A stretch of 64,000 bases of DNA from Helicobacter sp. 11S03491-1 (GTDB taxonomy: Bacteria; Campylobacterota; Campylobacteria; Campylobacterales; Helicobacteraceae): positions 124,001 through 188,000 of the forward strand of contig NZ_MLAO01000004.1 in NCBI RefSeq assembly GCF_002272835.1, in the 5' to 3' direction. The translations under genes and the position numbers were made by a program. Position 1 is the stretch's first letter. Each line of letters begins with the position of its first letter. Under the pieces are notes generated by a model. It saw nothing but the letters and a program-made list of their open reading frames with translations, did no database searches and had not been told where the DNA came from. Below are positions 49,830-60,072 of this stretch, in pieces.

Positions 49830-51062
49830 TTAATTTTTGGACTTTCTTTTAATAAAAAATCCTAGCGCACAAGCATAAATCACAAGAGCAAAAATTAAAA
49901 ATAAATTTAAAAGCCCTACTTCATTAACAATGGGCTGGGTAATAAAAGGAGAGGCAAATTGTCCAAAAAAGATAGCGCTTGCCAAAAATCCCAATGCCCT
50001 TGCACGTTGAGATTCAGGAGCTATAGACATCAAATAAGAACTGTTATTGACAATAATCATCCCCCCTCCGGCTCCTAAAAACATCAAAGAGATAATGACA
50101 ATAATATAATTATGAAAAATAAACAAAAGTAAAAAACAACTCCCCATTAAGAATAAACACAAAGCATAAACTTTGTTAATACTCAAAATATTTCTCAAAC
50201 GATTATAAAATAAAGAAAATACTCCATAGGCAATAGCTGATGCTGACATAGAAATCCCGACAATATCGCTGCTTTTATGGAGATAATGCACAATAAAAAA
50301 AGGAATTTGAGTAGGAGAAATATAATAAACTACAAGACAAAAAAAAGCCAATAAATACACAGGAAGAAATCTGAAAAAATTGAATTTTTGCGTCTCTTCA
50401 ATGACAATGTTTTCTATATGAAATTTTAATTTCCTAGGTTCAAAAAGCTTCATAGAAGCAAAAATAACAATCACAATACCCAAAAGATATACCAAAAATG
50501 GATACCGCCAATCAATACTGGAAAGATAACCTCCAAGACTAATAAAAATAGCACTCCCTACCGAAGTTGCAAAACCTTGCAAGCCAAGTGCCTTTTGTCT
50601 ATCAATCCCACTATAATAATCCCCCACCAAAGCGCTAGCGCTTGTCATTACAAAAGCTGTGGCGATGCCAAAAATTGCCCTGGATACTAAAATCAAATAA
50701 ATATTATCCAGAAAAAATCCACTCCCACCTGCAACACTCCAAAGTATCATCGCAGGAAATAAAAATTTCAATCTCCCAAATCTATCCAACAATGCCCCAC
50801 TTAATGGAGAAAAAAACATAACAAAAAGGGCCGGCAGGGTCAAAATAAGTTTGGACAAAAAATCAATACCGGAAATCATTTTAAAATGATCTTCAAGAGC
50901 AGGCAAAGAAGGTGCAATTACCACACTACCTAATACCGTCATTGAGGTAGTCGAAAAAAGGGCTATTTTAAAAAATGGTTTTTGGACAATCATTTTAAGT
51001 TTATTTTCAAATTTAGTAGGTATTTTTGTCCAATCACCTTGATCTTTTATGCCACTTTGCAT
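49830..51062 (-). CDS. Major facilitator superfamily efflux transporter
   Basis: A 410-aa inner-membrane protein with twelve helices. The loop 2-3 motif GALLDRFGRLKFLFPAM is the MFS motif A, and the PSLPALEDHF start and SSIDWRYPFLVY segment are typical of drug:H+ antiporters of the Bcr/CflA/AraJ kind. SPLSG precedes motif A. It sits between nnr and dnaB in the same direction. The substrate is unknown. Confidence 0.87.
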   Translation of the reverse strand: MQSGIKDQGDWTKIPTKFENKLKMIVQKPFFKIALFSTTSMTVLGSVVIAPSLPALEDHFKMISGIDFLSKLILTLPALFVMFFSPLSGALLDRFGRLKFLFPAMILWSVAGGSGFFLDNIYLILVSRAIFGIATAFVMTSASALVGDYYSGIDRQKALGLQGFATSVGSAIFISLGGYLSSIDWRYPFLVYLLGIVIVIFASMKLFEPRKLKFHIENIVIEETQKFNFFRFLPVYLLAFFCLVVYYISPTQIPFFIVHYLHKSSDIVGISMSASAIAYGVFSLFYNRLRNILSINKVYALCLFLMGSCFLLLFIFHNYIIVIISLMFLGAGGGMIIVNNSSYLMSIAPESQRARALGFLASAIFFGQFASPFITQPIVNEVGLLNLFLIFALVIYACALGFFIKRKSKN

Positions 51063-51134
51063 CTATTCTCTCTTTGTATTTTATGTAGATAATCCTTTGA
51101 AATTTTATCTCATAAAAACAAATTTTACAAATAA

Positions 51135-52517
51135 TTAAATTATATTTTTAATATTTTCTATTAATTTTAATGGAGTAAGCCCATAAGTTGATTTTTCTAA
51201 TCTCGCAGCAAATGAATGTGCTAAAGAAGCGCTGATAGCTGCCTCCGGCAAATCATAACCTTGAGCTACCAAAGCCCCAATCATTCCTGCAAGCACATCT
51301 CCACTCCCACCCTTAGATAAATTAGGAGTTCCAAAAGTATTGATATAAATTTTATTATTTTGTGCAATCAAAGTATTTGCACCTTTTAGCAAACAAACAA
51401 TATGGGGATATTTTGCACTAAATTCTCTAAGAATTTCTATTTTGTTTTTAAGAAGTTCTTCCACACTCATTTCTCCAAATTTACATATTTTCAAAAGTGA
51501 AACAAATTCTTTAGGGTGTGGGGTAAGTATCAAACGCTCATAATGATCTAAAATCTTAGCCATATCTTGGAGATAAAACACATCAGCATCTAAAACGCAA
51601 GGAGATGTTTCTAACATTTGATACAAAATTTCCCCCACCTCCCCCATACCCATCCCAATCACACATGCACTCGTATTTTCGGGAAGTATTTGAGTATGCA
51701 TCAACTCAAGGGGGGCGATAAAATCTTTACCCATGACACTCACAAGCCCCGCTCCAAAATACAATCCCGCCATTGCACTTAAAAGACCTGCCCCACTTTT
51801 TTGACCGACATAAACACAAAGATGTCCAAAATTTCCTTTATGCACATTCAATACTTTACGATCCGGCAATTTCATGTCTGTTTTTTCAAGCATTTGAGTA
51901 TTAGAGCTAATTTCATATAACTTTTTGCTCACTCCCAAATCCCCAACTACCACATTTCCAACATAATCTTTAGCCGCATCACTAAAAAGAGAACTTTTCA
52001 AGGCTCCCATACTCACAGTCCAATCAGCCCTAAAAGCGACATTGCTTATATTGCCATCTAAATCAATCCCACTAGGGACATCACAAGCAATTTTTATCCT
52101 TCCCACCTTATTCATATCCGAAATGAGCTTGCACATATCGGGTAAAAGTTCTCCGGCCAAACCACTTCCAAACAAACAATCTACAACCACATCACAAAAT
52201 AATATTTTTTTTATCTTCTCAACACCTGCCTCCATAGCACGATCATATTGAAGTTGGCACATTTTTGTCTTGGGTTCTTTGGCTACAAAAACTCTCACAC
52301 AATAATCTCCCATCAAACGTCTTGCAAGCCCATAGCCATCTCCTCCATTGTTCCCCCCTCCACAAACAATATTCACTACACTCCCTTGATGAGTAAGTTT
52401 TGAGATTAATTGATGGATGGAATTTGCTGCATTTTCCATCAAAATATCTTCATTTAAAAGATATTTATCTACCGCACGTTTGTCCAAAACCTCTAAGCTT
52501 CTATAAATATTTTGCAT
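51135..52517 (-). CDS. nnr: Bifunctional NAD(P)H-hydrate epimerase / ADP-dependent NAD(P)H-hydrate dehydratase
   Basis: Nnr repairs hydrated NAD(P)H. The 460-aa fusion has the YjeF N-terminal epimerase domain (about 1-210: AVDKYLLNEDILMENAA, VCGGGNNGGDGYGLARRL, ACDVPSGIDLDGN) and the C-terminal ribokinase-like dehydratase (about 220-460: HKGNFGHLCVYVGQKSGAG, LTPHPKEF, LSKGGSGDVLAGMIGALVAQG). Both active sites appear intact. It is followed 71 nt later by the MFS gene. Confidence 0.94.
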   Translation of the reverse strand: MQNIYRSLEVLDKRAVDKYLLNEDILMENAANSIHQLISKLTHQGSVVNIVCGGGNNGGDGYGLARRLMGDYCVRVFVAKEPKTKMCQLQYDRAMEAGVEKIKKILFCDVVVDCLFGSGLAGELLPDMCKLISDMNKVGRIKIACDVPSGIDLDGNISNVAFRADWTVSMGALKSSLFSDAAKDYVGNVVVGDLGVSKKLYEISSNTQMLEKTDMKLPDRKVLNVHKGNFGHLCVYVGQKSGAGLLSAMAGLYFGAGLVSVMGKDFIAPLELMHTQILPENTSACVIGMGMGEVGEILYQMLETSPCVLDADVFYLQDMAKILDHYERLILTPHPKEFVSLLKICKFGEMSVEELLKNKIEILREFSAKYPHIVCLLKGANTLIAQNNKIYINTFGTPNLSKGGSGDVLAGMIGALVAQGYDLPEAAISASLAHSFAARLEKSTYGLTPLKLIENIKNII

Positions 52518-52526
52518 CTTATATCT

Positions 52527-52895
52527 TTAATCTTTTTTAGAAATTTGGGGAATAAATTCAAGAGACAATGAATTCACACAATGCCTTATATTTTTATCTG
52601 TATAACCCTCACCCACGAATACATGCCCTAAATGCCCCTCACATCGAGCGCAAATAATTTCCACTCTCCTGCCATCCTCATCAATTTGGTATTTGATCGC
52701 CCCTGCTATCTCATCATCAAAACTAGCCCACCCACAATTTGACTTGAATTTAGTCTCTGAGGTATAAAGCTTTAAGCCACATTGTTTGCACGCATAAATA
52801 CCCTCTTGAAAAAAGTCATTATATTTACCGCTAAAAGGGGGTTCTGTTGCTTTTTGAATTATAATTGCATATTCTTGGGGATTTAATGGATTCAT
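52527..52895 (-). CDS. msrB: Peptide methionine sulfoxide reductase B
   Basis: MsrB reduces the R-form of methionine sulfoxide. The 122-aa product is a complete single domain: PFSGKYNDFFQEGIYACKQCG with the first zinc CxxC, SNCGWASFDDEI, ICARCEGHLGHVF with the second CxxC, and RHCVNSLSLEF with the catalytic Cys. It lies 9 nt before nnr, not beside msrA (32982). In H. pylori the two activities are on one fused protein. Confidence 0.94.
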   Translation of the reverse strand: MNPLNPQEYAIIIQKATEPPFSGKYNDFFQEGIYACKQCGLKLYTSETKFKSNCGWASFDDEIAGAIKYQIDEDGRRVEIICARCEGHLGHVFVGEGYTDKNIRHCVNSLSLEFIPQISKKD

Positions 52896-53007
52896 CAGAA
52901 TTCCTTGCTTTATTTATAAGAATAAATATACCATAAAAGCAAGAATAAAATATATTTTTATAGATACAATAAAAAAAGATAAAGATATTTTAAAAGTATC
53001 CTAAGCA

Positions 53008-53028
53008 ATTCAGGAAAAAATCCTGAAT
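53008..53028 (-). terminator. Hairpin at the end of the alpha operon
   Basis: ATTCAGGA and TCCTGAAT form a perfect 8-bp stem around a 5-nt T loop (minus strand), beginning at the rplQ stop codon. It probably terminates the ribosomal operon, although the T run is in the loop rather than after the stem. Confidence 0.55.
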
Positions 53029-53378
53029 CAAACAAATTCTATAGTAGCCATCAAAGAAGCATCGCCTCTTCTTAGACGTGTTCTTTGAATCCTTGTATAG
53101 CCACCTTTTCTATCAGCATAGCCGGGAGCAATTTCTGCAATCAACTTCTTCGTAGCTGATTTATCCTGCAAATAGCTAAAAATAAATCGATGGGAATTAA
53201 AATCGCCCACTCTTGCTATGGTTACTAATTTTTCAATATAAGACTGAAGTTCTTTTGCTTTAAAAACCCCTGTTTCAATTTTTTTATGTTCAATCAGAGC
53301 AATAGCCAAATTCTTCAACAAAGCTTTTCTATGGGAAGAAGTTCTGCCAAGTTTTCTATATCCGTGATTATGCCTCAT
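53028..53378 (-). CDS. rplQ: 50S ribosomal protein L17
   Basis: L17 binds near the exit tunnel. The 116-aa product has [25 protein letters not shown] and [15 protein letters not shown], the family signatures. It is the last gene of the alpha operon, 9 nt after rpoA. Confidence 0.97.
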   Translation of the reverse strand: MRHNHGYRKLGRTSSHRKALLKNLAIALIEHKKIETGVFKAKELQSYIEKLVTIARVGDFNSHRFIFSYLQDKSATKKLIAEIAPGYADRKGGYTRIQRTRLRRGDASLMATIEFV

Positions 53379-53387
53379 AATTTCTCC

Positions 53388-54392
53388 TTAGCTTTTCATT
53401 TTAACAATTTTCTTATTCAAAGACAACACCAACTCATCAGACAATTCATAACCTACAGGATAGCCCAATTCTTGAAGCTTCTCAGCAATTTCATCATAAG
53501 ATTTTTTACCCATATTTTTGATGTTTTTCAAATCATTTTCACTCATTAAAACTAATTCTCCAATATATCGAATGCCTGTCCTATCCAAACAATTAAAACA
53601 TCTGGCGCTGAGATTTAATGTATCAATTTTTACCATCAAATCTTTCAATTCAGCTACGTCTTCTGAGGAATTTTTTGCCATCAAAGGAGCTGCACTCATA
53701 TCAGCATCAAAAATACTCATTTGTGAATGCATAATTGCAATGGCTTCTTTAAAAGCATCATGAGGGTTGATTTGTCCATCTGTTTCAATATCAAAAACAA
53801 TCTTTTCATAAGTTGGATTATCTTCTACCAATACATTTTCTATTTCATAAACTGCTTTTTTTACAGGGGTAAAATAAGCATCAAGAGGGATATAATCCTC
53901 AGGAATGATACCTCTTATATTTTCGCTTGGAACATAACCAATGCCTTTTTGAACAATGATAGAAAAATTAAGAACTGCATCTTCATTAATAGTAGCTAAA
54001 TAAGTATTTTTATTCACAACGTCCAAAACATCATTAATCAAATCCGCACCGGATAAACTCATAGGTCCTTTAAAAGAATAATTCACTGTTATAGGACCAT
54101 TATCCTCTTGAGTTTTATGAACAAATCGGATATTTTTCAAATTTACGATAAAAGGTGAAACATCTTCAGTAATACCACGAACAGAATCAAATTCGTGAGC
54201 AACCCCTTCAATTTTCAATCCTATAGGCGCATAACCTACAGAGCTTGAAAGCAATAATCTTCTGATAGGATGAGCCAAAGTAATAGCATAGCCGGACTCA
54301 AAAGGATATACAGATATTTTAATTCTATTCGTATTTATCTCTTCTATATTGATATCTGTAGGAATATAGGGAGCTGTTTTAATAGTTTTCAT
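53388..54392 (-). CDS. rpoA: DNA-directed RNA polymerase alpha subunit
   Basis: RpoA starts RNA polymerase assembly and contacts regulators and UP elements. The 334-aa product has the N-terminal dimer domain (GYAITLAHPIRRLLLSSSVGYAPIGLKIEGVAHEF), a linker, and the C-terminal domain (LSARCFNCLDRTGIRYIGEL, NMGKKSYDEIAEKLQELGY with two HhH-like helices). It lies between rpsD and rplQ. Confidence 0.98.
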   Translation of the reverse strand: MKTIKTAPYIPTDINIEEINTNRIKISVYPFESGYAITLAHPIRRLLLSSSVGYAPIGLKIEGVAHEFDSVRGITEDVSPFIVNLKNIRFVHKTQEDNGPITVNYSFKGPMSLSGADLINDVLDVVNKNTYLATINEDAVLNFSIIVQKGIGYVPSENIRGIIPEDYIPLDAYFTPVKKAVYEIENVLVEDNPTYEKIVFDIETDGQINPHDAFKEAIAIMHSQMSIFDADMSAAPLMAKNSSEDVAELKDLMVKIDTLNLSARCFNCLDRTGIRYIGELVLMSENDLKNIKNMGKKSYDEIAEKLQELGYPVGYELSDELVLSLNKKIVKMKS

Positions 54393-54407
54393 TTTTTCAC
54401 CGCCTAA

Positions 54408-55034
54408 TTATTTGGAATACAACTCGACAATGAGCCTTTCCTCTACCGGGATTACGACTTCTTCTCTCTGAGGATATCTTGTAAAAATACCAAACTTTTT
54501 ATCTTTATCAACATCTACCCAAGGAGATATGCCGGTTTGAGAAGTTAATTCAATAGCTCTAGTTACTTGAGGATTATTTTTTGTTTTCTCTGTAAGTTCA
54601 ATTTTTTGTCCGGGATAAACAAAATAAGAAGGAATATCAATCTTTTTGCCATCTACCAAAATATGCCCATGAGTTACTAATTGACGAGCAAATCTTCTTG
54701 TAGTAGCAAACCCCATTCTATAAACGACATTATCAAGTCTTCTTTCAATCAAGCCAATAAGATTTTCACCTGTATTTCCATCCAGTCGGTTTGCTTCTAC
54801 GAAAATCGATCTAAATTGTTTTTCCGAAATTCCATACATGGCTTTGGCTTTTTGTTTTTCACGCAATTGCAAGCCATATTCAGAAATCTTACCTCTTCTT
54901 TGTCCATGTTGCCCCGGTCCATAAGGTCTTTTATCCAAAGCACTTTTACCTGCCAATCTTCTCTCGCCCTTTAAAGCCAAAGACACTCCAAATCGTCTCT
55001 CTAATTTTTCAACCGGTCCTCTATATCTTGCCAT
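54408..55034 (-). CDS. rpsD: 30S ribosomal protein S4
   Basis: S4 nucleates 16S 5'-domain assembly and in many bacteria represses its own operon. The 208-aa product has [21 protein letters not shown], the S4 domain [40 protein letters not shown], and no zinc motif at the N-terminus. Confidence 0.98.
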   Translation of the reverse strand: MARYRGPVEKLERRFGVSLALKGERRLAGKSALDKRPYGPGQHGQRRGKISEYGLQLREKQKAKAMYGISEKQFRSIFVEANRLDGNTGENLIGLIERRLDNVVYRMGFATTRRFARQLVTHGHILVDGKKIDIPSYFVYPGQKIELTEKTKNNPQVTRAIELTSQTGISPWVDVDKDKKFGIFTRYPQREEVVIPVEERLIVELYSK

Positions 55035-55046
55035 TATATAACTCCC

Positions 55047-55442
55047 TTATACTCTTCTTCTTTTAGGTGGTCTGCAACCATTATGGGGCAATGGGGTTAC
55101 ATCTTTTATCCAAAGAACTTTAATTCCCTCTATTGTGCCGACACTTTTTACTGCAGTCTCTCTGCCGCTACCCGGTCCTTGAACTTTGATACCTACTTCT
55201 TTGATACCATGTTCTTTTGCTTTTGTCATCGCACTCTCTACTGCTTGTTGGGCTGCATAAGGAGTTGATTTTTTTGATCCCTTAAAGCCAAGCCCACCGG
55301 CTGTAGCCCAACAAATAACATTACCCATTTCATCAGTAATGGTTACATTTGTATTGTTAAATGAAGCAGATATACAAACAATTCCTTTGGCAATATTTTT
55401 CTTAATAACTCTTTTTTTAGTTGCCGTATTTCTTTTAGCCAT
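55047..55442 (-). CDS. rpsK: 30S ribosomal protein S11
   Basis: S11 lies at the platform near the mRNA exit. The 131-aa product has [44 protein letters not shown] and the C-terminal [15 protein letters not shown], where the Asn-Gly is the known isoaspartate site. 12 nt after rpsM. Confidence 0.98.
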   Translation of the reverse strand: MAKRNTATKKRVIKKNIAKGIVCISASFNNTNVTITDEMGNVICWATAGGLGFKGSKKSTPYAAQQAVESAMTKAKEHGIKEVGIKVQGPGSGRETAVKSVGTIEGIKVLWIKDVTPLPHNGCRPPKRRRV

Positions 55443-55454
55443 GACTTAGTCTCC

Positions 55455-55817
55455 TTATTTGCTACCTACTGTTTTTTTCTTGCCTTTTCTTGTGCGTGCA
55501 TTATTTTTGGTTGTTTGACCTCGCACAGGCAAGCCTTTTCTATGCCGAAGACCACGATAATTTCCTAAATCCATCAATGATTTAATATCCATTTGTGTCT
55601 TTTTTCTCAAATCACCCTCGACCATGTAGCCTTCTTGAATTTTTTTAGCAATTGCAGAGACTTCATCTTCGCTGAGATCATGAACTCGCTTATCAAAAGA
55701 TATATTTATAGCATTCAAAATATCTCTTGAGCTTTTAAGCCCAATACCATAAATATAAGTAAGAGCATACTCGACTCTTTTCTTTTTTGGCAAATCTACA
55801 CCAGCTATTCTAGCCAT
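55455..55817 (-). CDS. rpsM: 30S ribosomal protein S13
   Basis: S13 forms subunit bridges in the 30S head. The 120-aa product has [26 protein letters not shown] and [29 protein letters not shown]. It starts 3 nt after rpmJ. Confidence 0.98.
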   Translation of the reverse strand: MARIAGVDLPKKKRVEYALTYIYGIGLKSSRDILNAINISFDKRVHDLSEDEVSAIAKKIQEGYMVEGDLRKKTQMDIKSLMDLGNYRGLRHRKGLPVRGQTTKNNARTRKGKKKTVGSK

Positions 55818-55820
55818 ATT

Positions 55821-55934
55821 TTATCCTTGTCTTTGTTTATGTTTTGGAGTTGAGCAAATCACTCGAACTACACCTTTTCTCTTGATAACTTTACATTTAT
55901 CACACATCTTTTTAACCGAAGGTCGAACTTTCAT
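55821..55934 (-). CDS. rpmJ: 50S ribosomal protein L36
   Basis: L36 is a 37-aa zinc protein of the large subunit. The translation starts [20 protein letters not shown], with Cys11, Cys14 and Cys27 and His32 as the C+ zinc ligands, so the classical zinc form is used here. SD AAGGAGAAAC precedes the ATG. The gene follows a 125-nt gap after infA and precedes rpsM by 3 nt. Confidence 0.95.
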   Translation of the reverse strand: MKVRPSVKKMCDKCKVIKRKGVVRVICSTPKHKQRQG

Positions 55935-55948
55935 TTTGTTTCTCCTTG

Positions 55949-55968
55949 TTTTATGCCAAAGCATAAAA
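55949..55968 (-). promoter_or_regulatory. Hairpin in the leader just before the rpmJ Shine-Dalgarno
   Basis: On the minus strand TTTTATGC-TTTG-GCATAAAA forms a perfect 8-bp stem with a 4-nt loop, directly followed by CAAGGAG, the rpmJ SD. It could affect access to the SD and may be the site of S4 feedback, but this is inference. Confidence 0.4.
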
Positions 55969-56011
55969 TATTTTTAAACCCATTGTATTTTTTAAAGACT
56001 AAAAAGCTATT

Positions 56012-56017
56012 ATTATA
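56012..56017 (-). promoter_or_regulatory. Candidate -10 box for rpmJ-rpsM-rpsK-rpsD-rpoA-rplQ
   Basis: The minus strand reads TTAGCTATAATAATAGC with a perfect TATAAT, about 80 nt before the rpmJ start, in the only sizeable gap (125 nt) of the ribosomal cluster. It suggests that the alpha operon can be transcribed separately. It is also within a small palindrome (AGCTAT/ATAGCT). Confidence 0.45.
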
Positions 56018-56059
56018 GCTAAGAAAAGTTTAAAAGCTTCTTAGTTGCTTCAGGCTTTA

Positions 56060-56278
56060 CTATTTATATCTAAATGTAATGCGTCCCTTATCTAAGCTAT
56101 AAGGCGTAAGTTCAAGCTTTACTTTGTCTCCGGGAAGTATCTTAATATAATGCATTCTCATTTTTCCTGCAATATGACACAATACAACATGCTTGTTTTC
56201 TAATTCCACCTTAAACGTGGCATTAGGCAATGCCTCAATCACTTTACCATCAATTTCTATCACATCATCTTTTGCCAT
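56060..56278 (-). CDS. infA: Translation initiation factor IF-1
   Basis: IF-1 binds the A site during initiation. The 72-aa OB-fold product has [48 protein letters not shown] and the closing RITFRYK. It begins directly after the map stop. Confidence 0.97.
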   Translation of the reverse strand: MAKDDVIEIDGKVIEALPNATFKVELENKHVVLCHIAGKMRMHYIKILPGDKVKLELTPYSLDKGRITFRYK

Positions 56279-57037
56279 TTATATCTCCGTGAGTATCTTA
56301 GCTTTGCCTTCAATAATTGCAATCGTATGTTCATAATGACTGCCATTTAACCCATCTGCTGAAGTTACCCCCCAATTATCAGATAAAATTTTTGGCTCAC
56401 CACTATTTTGGCAAATCATTGGTTCCAGACAAAAAACCATTCCTTCTTTGATTTTGGGTCCTGAATGGGTTGTAGGGCTTTCTAAATAATTAGGGATCTC
56501 AGGTTCTTCATGAGGTTTTCTCCCAATACCATGCCCGCAAAAACCTCTCAAAGGTACAAAACCTTTTTCTAAAATACAATCCTCAATCATCTTAGTTAAT
56601 TCTTTAAAACGAAGTCCGACTTTAATCTTATCAATAGCTTCATACAAAGTATCTTTTGCACAAGCTATGAGTTGTTTATCTTTTGGAGATATTTCCCCTA
56701 TTCCAATTGTAACTGCCCCATCTCCATACCAACCATCAAACGCAACCCCTACATCAAAACCTACAATATCTCCGGACTTTAATGGAGTTTTATCAGGTAT
56801 GCCATGTATAATAACAGAATTTACCGAAATACACACCGCATTAGGAAAACCATACAACCCCTTAAACGCAGGTATCCCTCCATTTGATAAGATAAAATCC
56901 TCTGCAATTTTATCAAGTTCTAAAGTAGTCATACCCTCTTGAGCATGTTTAGATAAAAGATCCAGAGTCTGAGCAACTATTTTATTAGGCTTTTTTAAAA
57001 ATTCTATTTCTTTTTTATTTCTAATATTAATAGACAC
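56279..57037 (-). CDS. map: Methionine aminopeptidase, type I
   Basis: Map removes initiator Met from new proteins. The 252-aa metalloenzyme has all ligands: VGFDVGVAFDGWYGDGAVTIG (two Asp), GFCGHGIGRKPHEEPEIPNY (His, His) and FCLEPMICQ with a final YEHTIAIIEG (two Glu). The start overlaps the secY stop by one base, so it is coupled. Confidence 0.97.
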   Translation of the reverse strand: MSINIRNKKEIEFLKKPNKIVAQTLDLLSKHAQEGMTTLELDKIAEDFILSNGGIPAFKGLYGFPNAVCISVNSVIIHGIPDKTPLKSGDIVGFDVGVAFDGWYGDGAVTIGIGEISPKDKQLIACAKDTLYEAIDKIKVGLRFKELTKMIEDCILEKGFVPLRGFCGHGIGRKPHEEPEIPNYLESPTTHSGPKIKEGMVFCLEPMICQNSGEPKILSDNWGVTSADGLNGSHYEHTIAIIEGKAKILTEI

Positions 57038-58296
57038 TAAAAACCTACTGCGCTTAATGTTTTATATTTATTCATATAAATTTGAGCCTCAATTTTCCTC
57101 ATCGTATCAATGGCAACCTGCACAACAATAAGCACTGCTGTCCCGCCAAAATAAAAAGGAACTCCCATGCCCTTTACAAGAATCCAAGGCAATGTAGAAA
57201 TCACTGCCAAATATAAAGATCCCCAAAATGTCAAATTACCGGCAACTGCATTTAAAAACGATGACGTCCCCTCTCCGGGTCTCATTCCGGGTATATAGCC
57301 ACCCTGTCGTTTCAGATTATCAGCTATATCTTTAGAATTAAACACTATTGAAGAATAAAAATAAGCAAAAAATATAACTAATACAAACATCAAAACATTA
57401 TAAGCATAACCATTAGGACTTAAAAAATCTGCTATAGCCTGGATAGTTGTATTTGATGATGCTTGCAAAATCGTAGAAGGAAAAACCAACAAAGCAGAAG
57501 CAAAAATTGGAGGAATAACGCCACTAAGATTTAGCTTGATAGGGATATAATTCATGATACGCTTATTTTGATTTTGCATGATGACTTTTCGTGCATAAGA
57601 AACAGGCACTCTACGCTCTGCTAACTCTACATAAATAATAACAAACACTGTCGCTAAAATAATGACAAAAATACCAATCAAAACCAAGAAATTAATTTCA
57701 CCCGTATTGGCAAGATTAAATGTTCCTGCAATCGCAGATGGTATGCCCGAAACAATACCCGCAAAAATAATCAAACTAATCCCATTCCCAACTCCTCTTT
57801 GGGTAATCTGTTCCCCTATCCACATTAAAAGCATTGTGCCTGTCAGCATAGAAAATACAGAAATAATCAAAAAGGTTTGCATATCAATCATAATAGCACC
57901 ATTAACACCATCTCCAATGCTTCTCAATCCAAAAGATACACTCACTGCTTGTATAACGGTGATAAAGATAGTTGCATAACGGACAATTTGCATATATTTT
58001 TGCATCCCATCACGTTCTTTTTTCATTTTTGCCAGATTAGGAAAAGTCGCAGCAAGTAACTCCATGACGATAGAAGCCGTAATATAAGGCATGATACCAA
58101 GAGAAATAATACTCAACCTGGAAACAGCATTCCCACTAAACATATTAAAAAGCCCTAATGCATTGCCGGAATTATGATCAAAAAATGCTTTAATCGCGGC
58201 TAAATCTACTCCCGGAATTGGCACGTAAGCCAAAATTCTATACAAAAATAAAAAACCAAGAGTGATTAAAATCTTGCCAATGATTGCTTTATTCAT
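57037..58296 (-). CDS. secY: Protein translocase subunit SecY
   Basis: SecY forms the protein-conducting channel. The 419-aa product has ten helices, the plug/first-loop pattern PGVDLAAIKAFF, LGIMPYITASIVMELL, a conserved cytosolic loop with GQGISLI-like GVGNGISLIIFAGI, and KRQGGYIPGMRPG. It shares a base with rplO and with map. Confidence 0.98.
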   Translation of the reverse strand: MNKAIIGKILITLGFLFLYRILAYVPIPGVDLAAIKAFFDHNSGNALGLFNMFSGNAVSRLSIISLGIMPYITASIVMELLAATFPNLAKMKKERDGMQKYMQIVRYATIFITVIQAVSVSFGLRSIGDGVNGAIMIDMQTFLIISVFSMLTGTMLLMWIGEQITQRGVGNGISLIIFAGIVSGIPSAIAGTFNLANTGEINFLVLIGIFVIILATVFVIIYVELAERRVPVSYARKVIMQNQNKRIMNYIPIKLNLSGVIPPIFASALLVFPSTILQASSNTTIQAIADFLSPNGYAYNVLMFVLVIFFAYFYSSIVFNSKDIADNLKRQGGYIPGMRPGEGTSSFLNAVAGNLTFWGSLYLAVISTLPWILVKGMGVPFYFGGTAVLIVVQVAIDTMRKIEAQIYMNKYKTLSAVGF

Positions 58297-58697
58297 TATT
58301 TTTGCCTACTGGTTCTAATGCGTTCATCTTTGATTTTACAGAGTAATTCATGTGCATTTATCCCAATTATTTTAACTTTTTCGATATAAGTTGGAAATTT
58401 ATGAATACTCCTGATTGTTTCAAAGGTAATTTCAGATAAGGCAGCGATATTTTTAAATTTATCAATATTAATTACATAAGGTTTTTGGATTTTTGTTCTA
58501 AAGCCAACTTTTGGCAATCTTCTTTGAAGAGGTTGTTGCCCACCTTCAAAACCACGTTTAGCCTTGTAGCCACTTCTGGCAGTTTGCCCTTTTCCACCTC
58601 TTGTAGAAGTTTTGCCCATACCACTACCTTGACCTCTACCTACCCTTTTAATATCTTTGATACTTCCATGAGCGGGTTTTATTTTTTCTAATGCCAT
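58296..58697 (-). CDS. rplO: 50S ribosomal protein L15
   Basis: L15 binds 23S rRNA late in assembly. The 133-aa product has [25 protein letters not shown] and [18 protein letters not shown]. It follows rpsE by 9 nt with no rpmD (L30) between them, as is usual in Helicobacter. Confidence 0.97.
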   Translation of the reverse strand: MALEKIKPAHGSIKDIKRVGRGQGSGMGKTSTRGGKGQTARSGYKAKRGFEGGQQPLQRRLPKVGFRTKIQKPYVINIDKFKNIAALSEITFETIRSIHKFPTYIEKVKIIGINAHELLCKIKDERIRTSRQK

Positions 58698-58706
58698 AAA
58701 AACTCC

Positions 58707-59147
58707 TTATGCCTTAATTCTAGCAAGTGCATTTACAGTTGCTCTCACAACATTATAAGGGTTATTTGACCCTAAAGATTTGGTTAAAATATCTTTAATA
58801 CCTGCCAGTTCAATTACAGGTCTTGCCGATCCGCCTGCAATAACACCGGTTCCTTCACTTGCAGGTTTGAGCAAAATCTTACTTGCATTATATTTATGTT
58901 CAATATCATGAGCAATCGTAGTGCCTTTAATTTTAACTTCAATAATATTTTTAAAAGCATCATCAACGGCTTTTTTGATCGCATCGGGAACTTCTTTTGC
59001 TTTACCCAAACCAAAACCAACAAGCCCATTTTTATTGCCCACAACAACAAGGGCATTAAACCGAAATCTTCTACCCCCCTTCACAACCTTTGTAACCCTT
59101 CCGATATTCACAACTACTTCATTAAATTCTTCTCTATTGATTTCCAT
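58707..59147 (-). CDS. rpsE: 30S ribosomal protein S5
   Basis: S5 affects decoding fidelity. The 146-aa product has the S5 motif [42 protein letters not shown] and the C-terminal [33 protein letters not shown]. It is shorter at the N-terminus than in E. coli, as in related species. Confidence 0.98.
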   Translation of the reverse strand: MEINREEFNEVVVNIGRVTKVVKGGRRFRFNALVVVGNKNGLVGFGLGKAKEVPDAIKKAVDDAFKNIIEVKIKGTTIAHDIEHKYNASKILLKPASEGTGVIAGGSARPVIELAGIKDILTKSLGSNNPYNVVRATVNALARIKA

Positions 59148-59156
59148 ATTTTTCCT

Positions 59157-59513
59157 TTAAAGCACGATGCCATTTTCTCTCAAAGACTCTGCAAAAGCAG
59201 CAACTACACCATGATATAAATAACCATTTCTATCATAAATGACCTCATGAATGCCTAATCCTTTAAGATTTTGTGCAAATGCTTTTGCTATGTTTTTAGC
59301 ATCTTCTTTATTATTGCCCAAAGCCAATTTTTTTCCATCAACACAAGCAAGCGTTTTATGATTGACATCATCAATAGCTTGTGCATATAAATACTTATTC
59401 GATCTAAAAATACTTACTCTTGGTTTTGCATCTGTCCCAAACAAAGAACCTTTAACTCTTAATTTTCGCTTGAGTCTTAATCTTTTTTTTCTTTCTAATG
59501 TTGTGCTTGTCAT
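59157..59513 (-). CDS. rplR: 50S ribosomal protein L18
   Basis: L18 binds 5S rRNA. The 118-aa product has [31 protein letters not shown] and [23 protein letters not shown]-type end ([10 protein letters not shown]). 13 nt after rplF. Confidence 0.98.
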   Translation of the reverse strand: MTSTTLERKKRLRLKRKLRVKGSLFGTDAKPRVSIFRSNKYLYAQAIDDVNHKTLACVDGKKLALGNNKEDAKNIAKAFAQNLKGLGIHEVIYDRNGYLYHGVVAAFAESLRENGIVL

Positions 59514-59526
59514 ATTCCACCCTTAA

Positions 59527-60063
59527 TTATTTCTTAGCAGTTTTACCGGCTTTGCGAATGATGATCTCATCGCTATATTTAATACCTTTGCCCTTATAGG
59601 GTTCAGGAGGTCTAAACTCTCTAATTTCTGCAGCAATTTGTCCAATTTGCTGCTTATCGCTCCCCTTGATGGTGATTGTATTTTTATCAACGACTATTTC
59701 AACACCTTCCGGTATAGGGTATTTAACAGGATGACTAAAACCCAGTGCTAATTCCAAATTTTTGCCTGCAACAGCTGCTTTGTAACCAACTCCATTGATT
59801 TCTAATACTTTGTTAAAACCTGTGGTCATGCCTACGACAATATTACTTGCCAGGGCTCTATAAGTTCCCCAATATGCACGAGATTGTGGCTCATTATCTA
59901 CAGATTTAAATGCTAATTCATTTGCATTGAGTTCAATATGAACTCTACGGTATGTTTCTAACTCTTTTGTTATTTTACCACTTTTAAACACAATTTTGCT
60001 CCCTTCAACAGTTACTTGCACTGTATTTGGAATGCTAATAGGTCTTTTTCCAACTCTTGACAT
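59527..60063 (-). CDS. rplF: 50S ribosomal protein L6
   Basis: L6 lies at the factor-binding stalk base. The 178-aa product has [29 protein letters not shown] and the signature [22 protein letters not shown]. 9 nt after rpsH. Confidence 0.98.
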   Translation of the reverse strand: MSRVGKRPISIPNTVQVTVEGSKIVFKSGKITKELETYRRVHIELNANELAFKSVDNEPQSRAYWGTYRALASNIVVGMTTGFNKVLEINGVGYKAAVAGKNLELALGFSHPVKYPIPEGVEIVVDKNTITIKGSDKQQIGQIAAEIREFRPPEPYKGKGIKYSDEIIIRKAGKTAKK

Positions 60064-60072
60064 AATTTTCTC

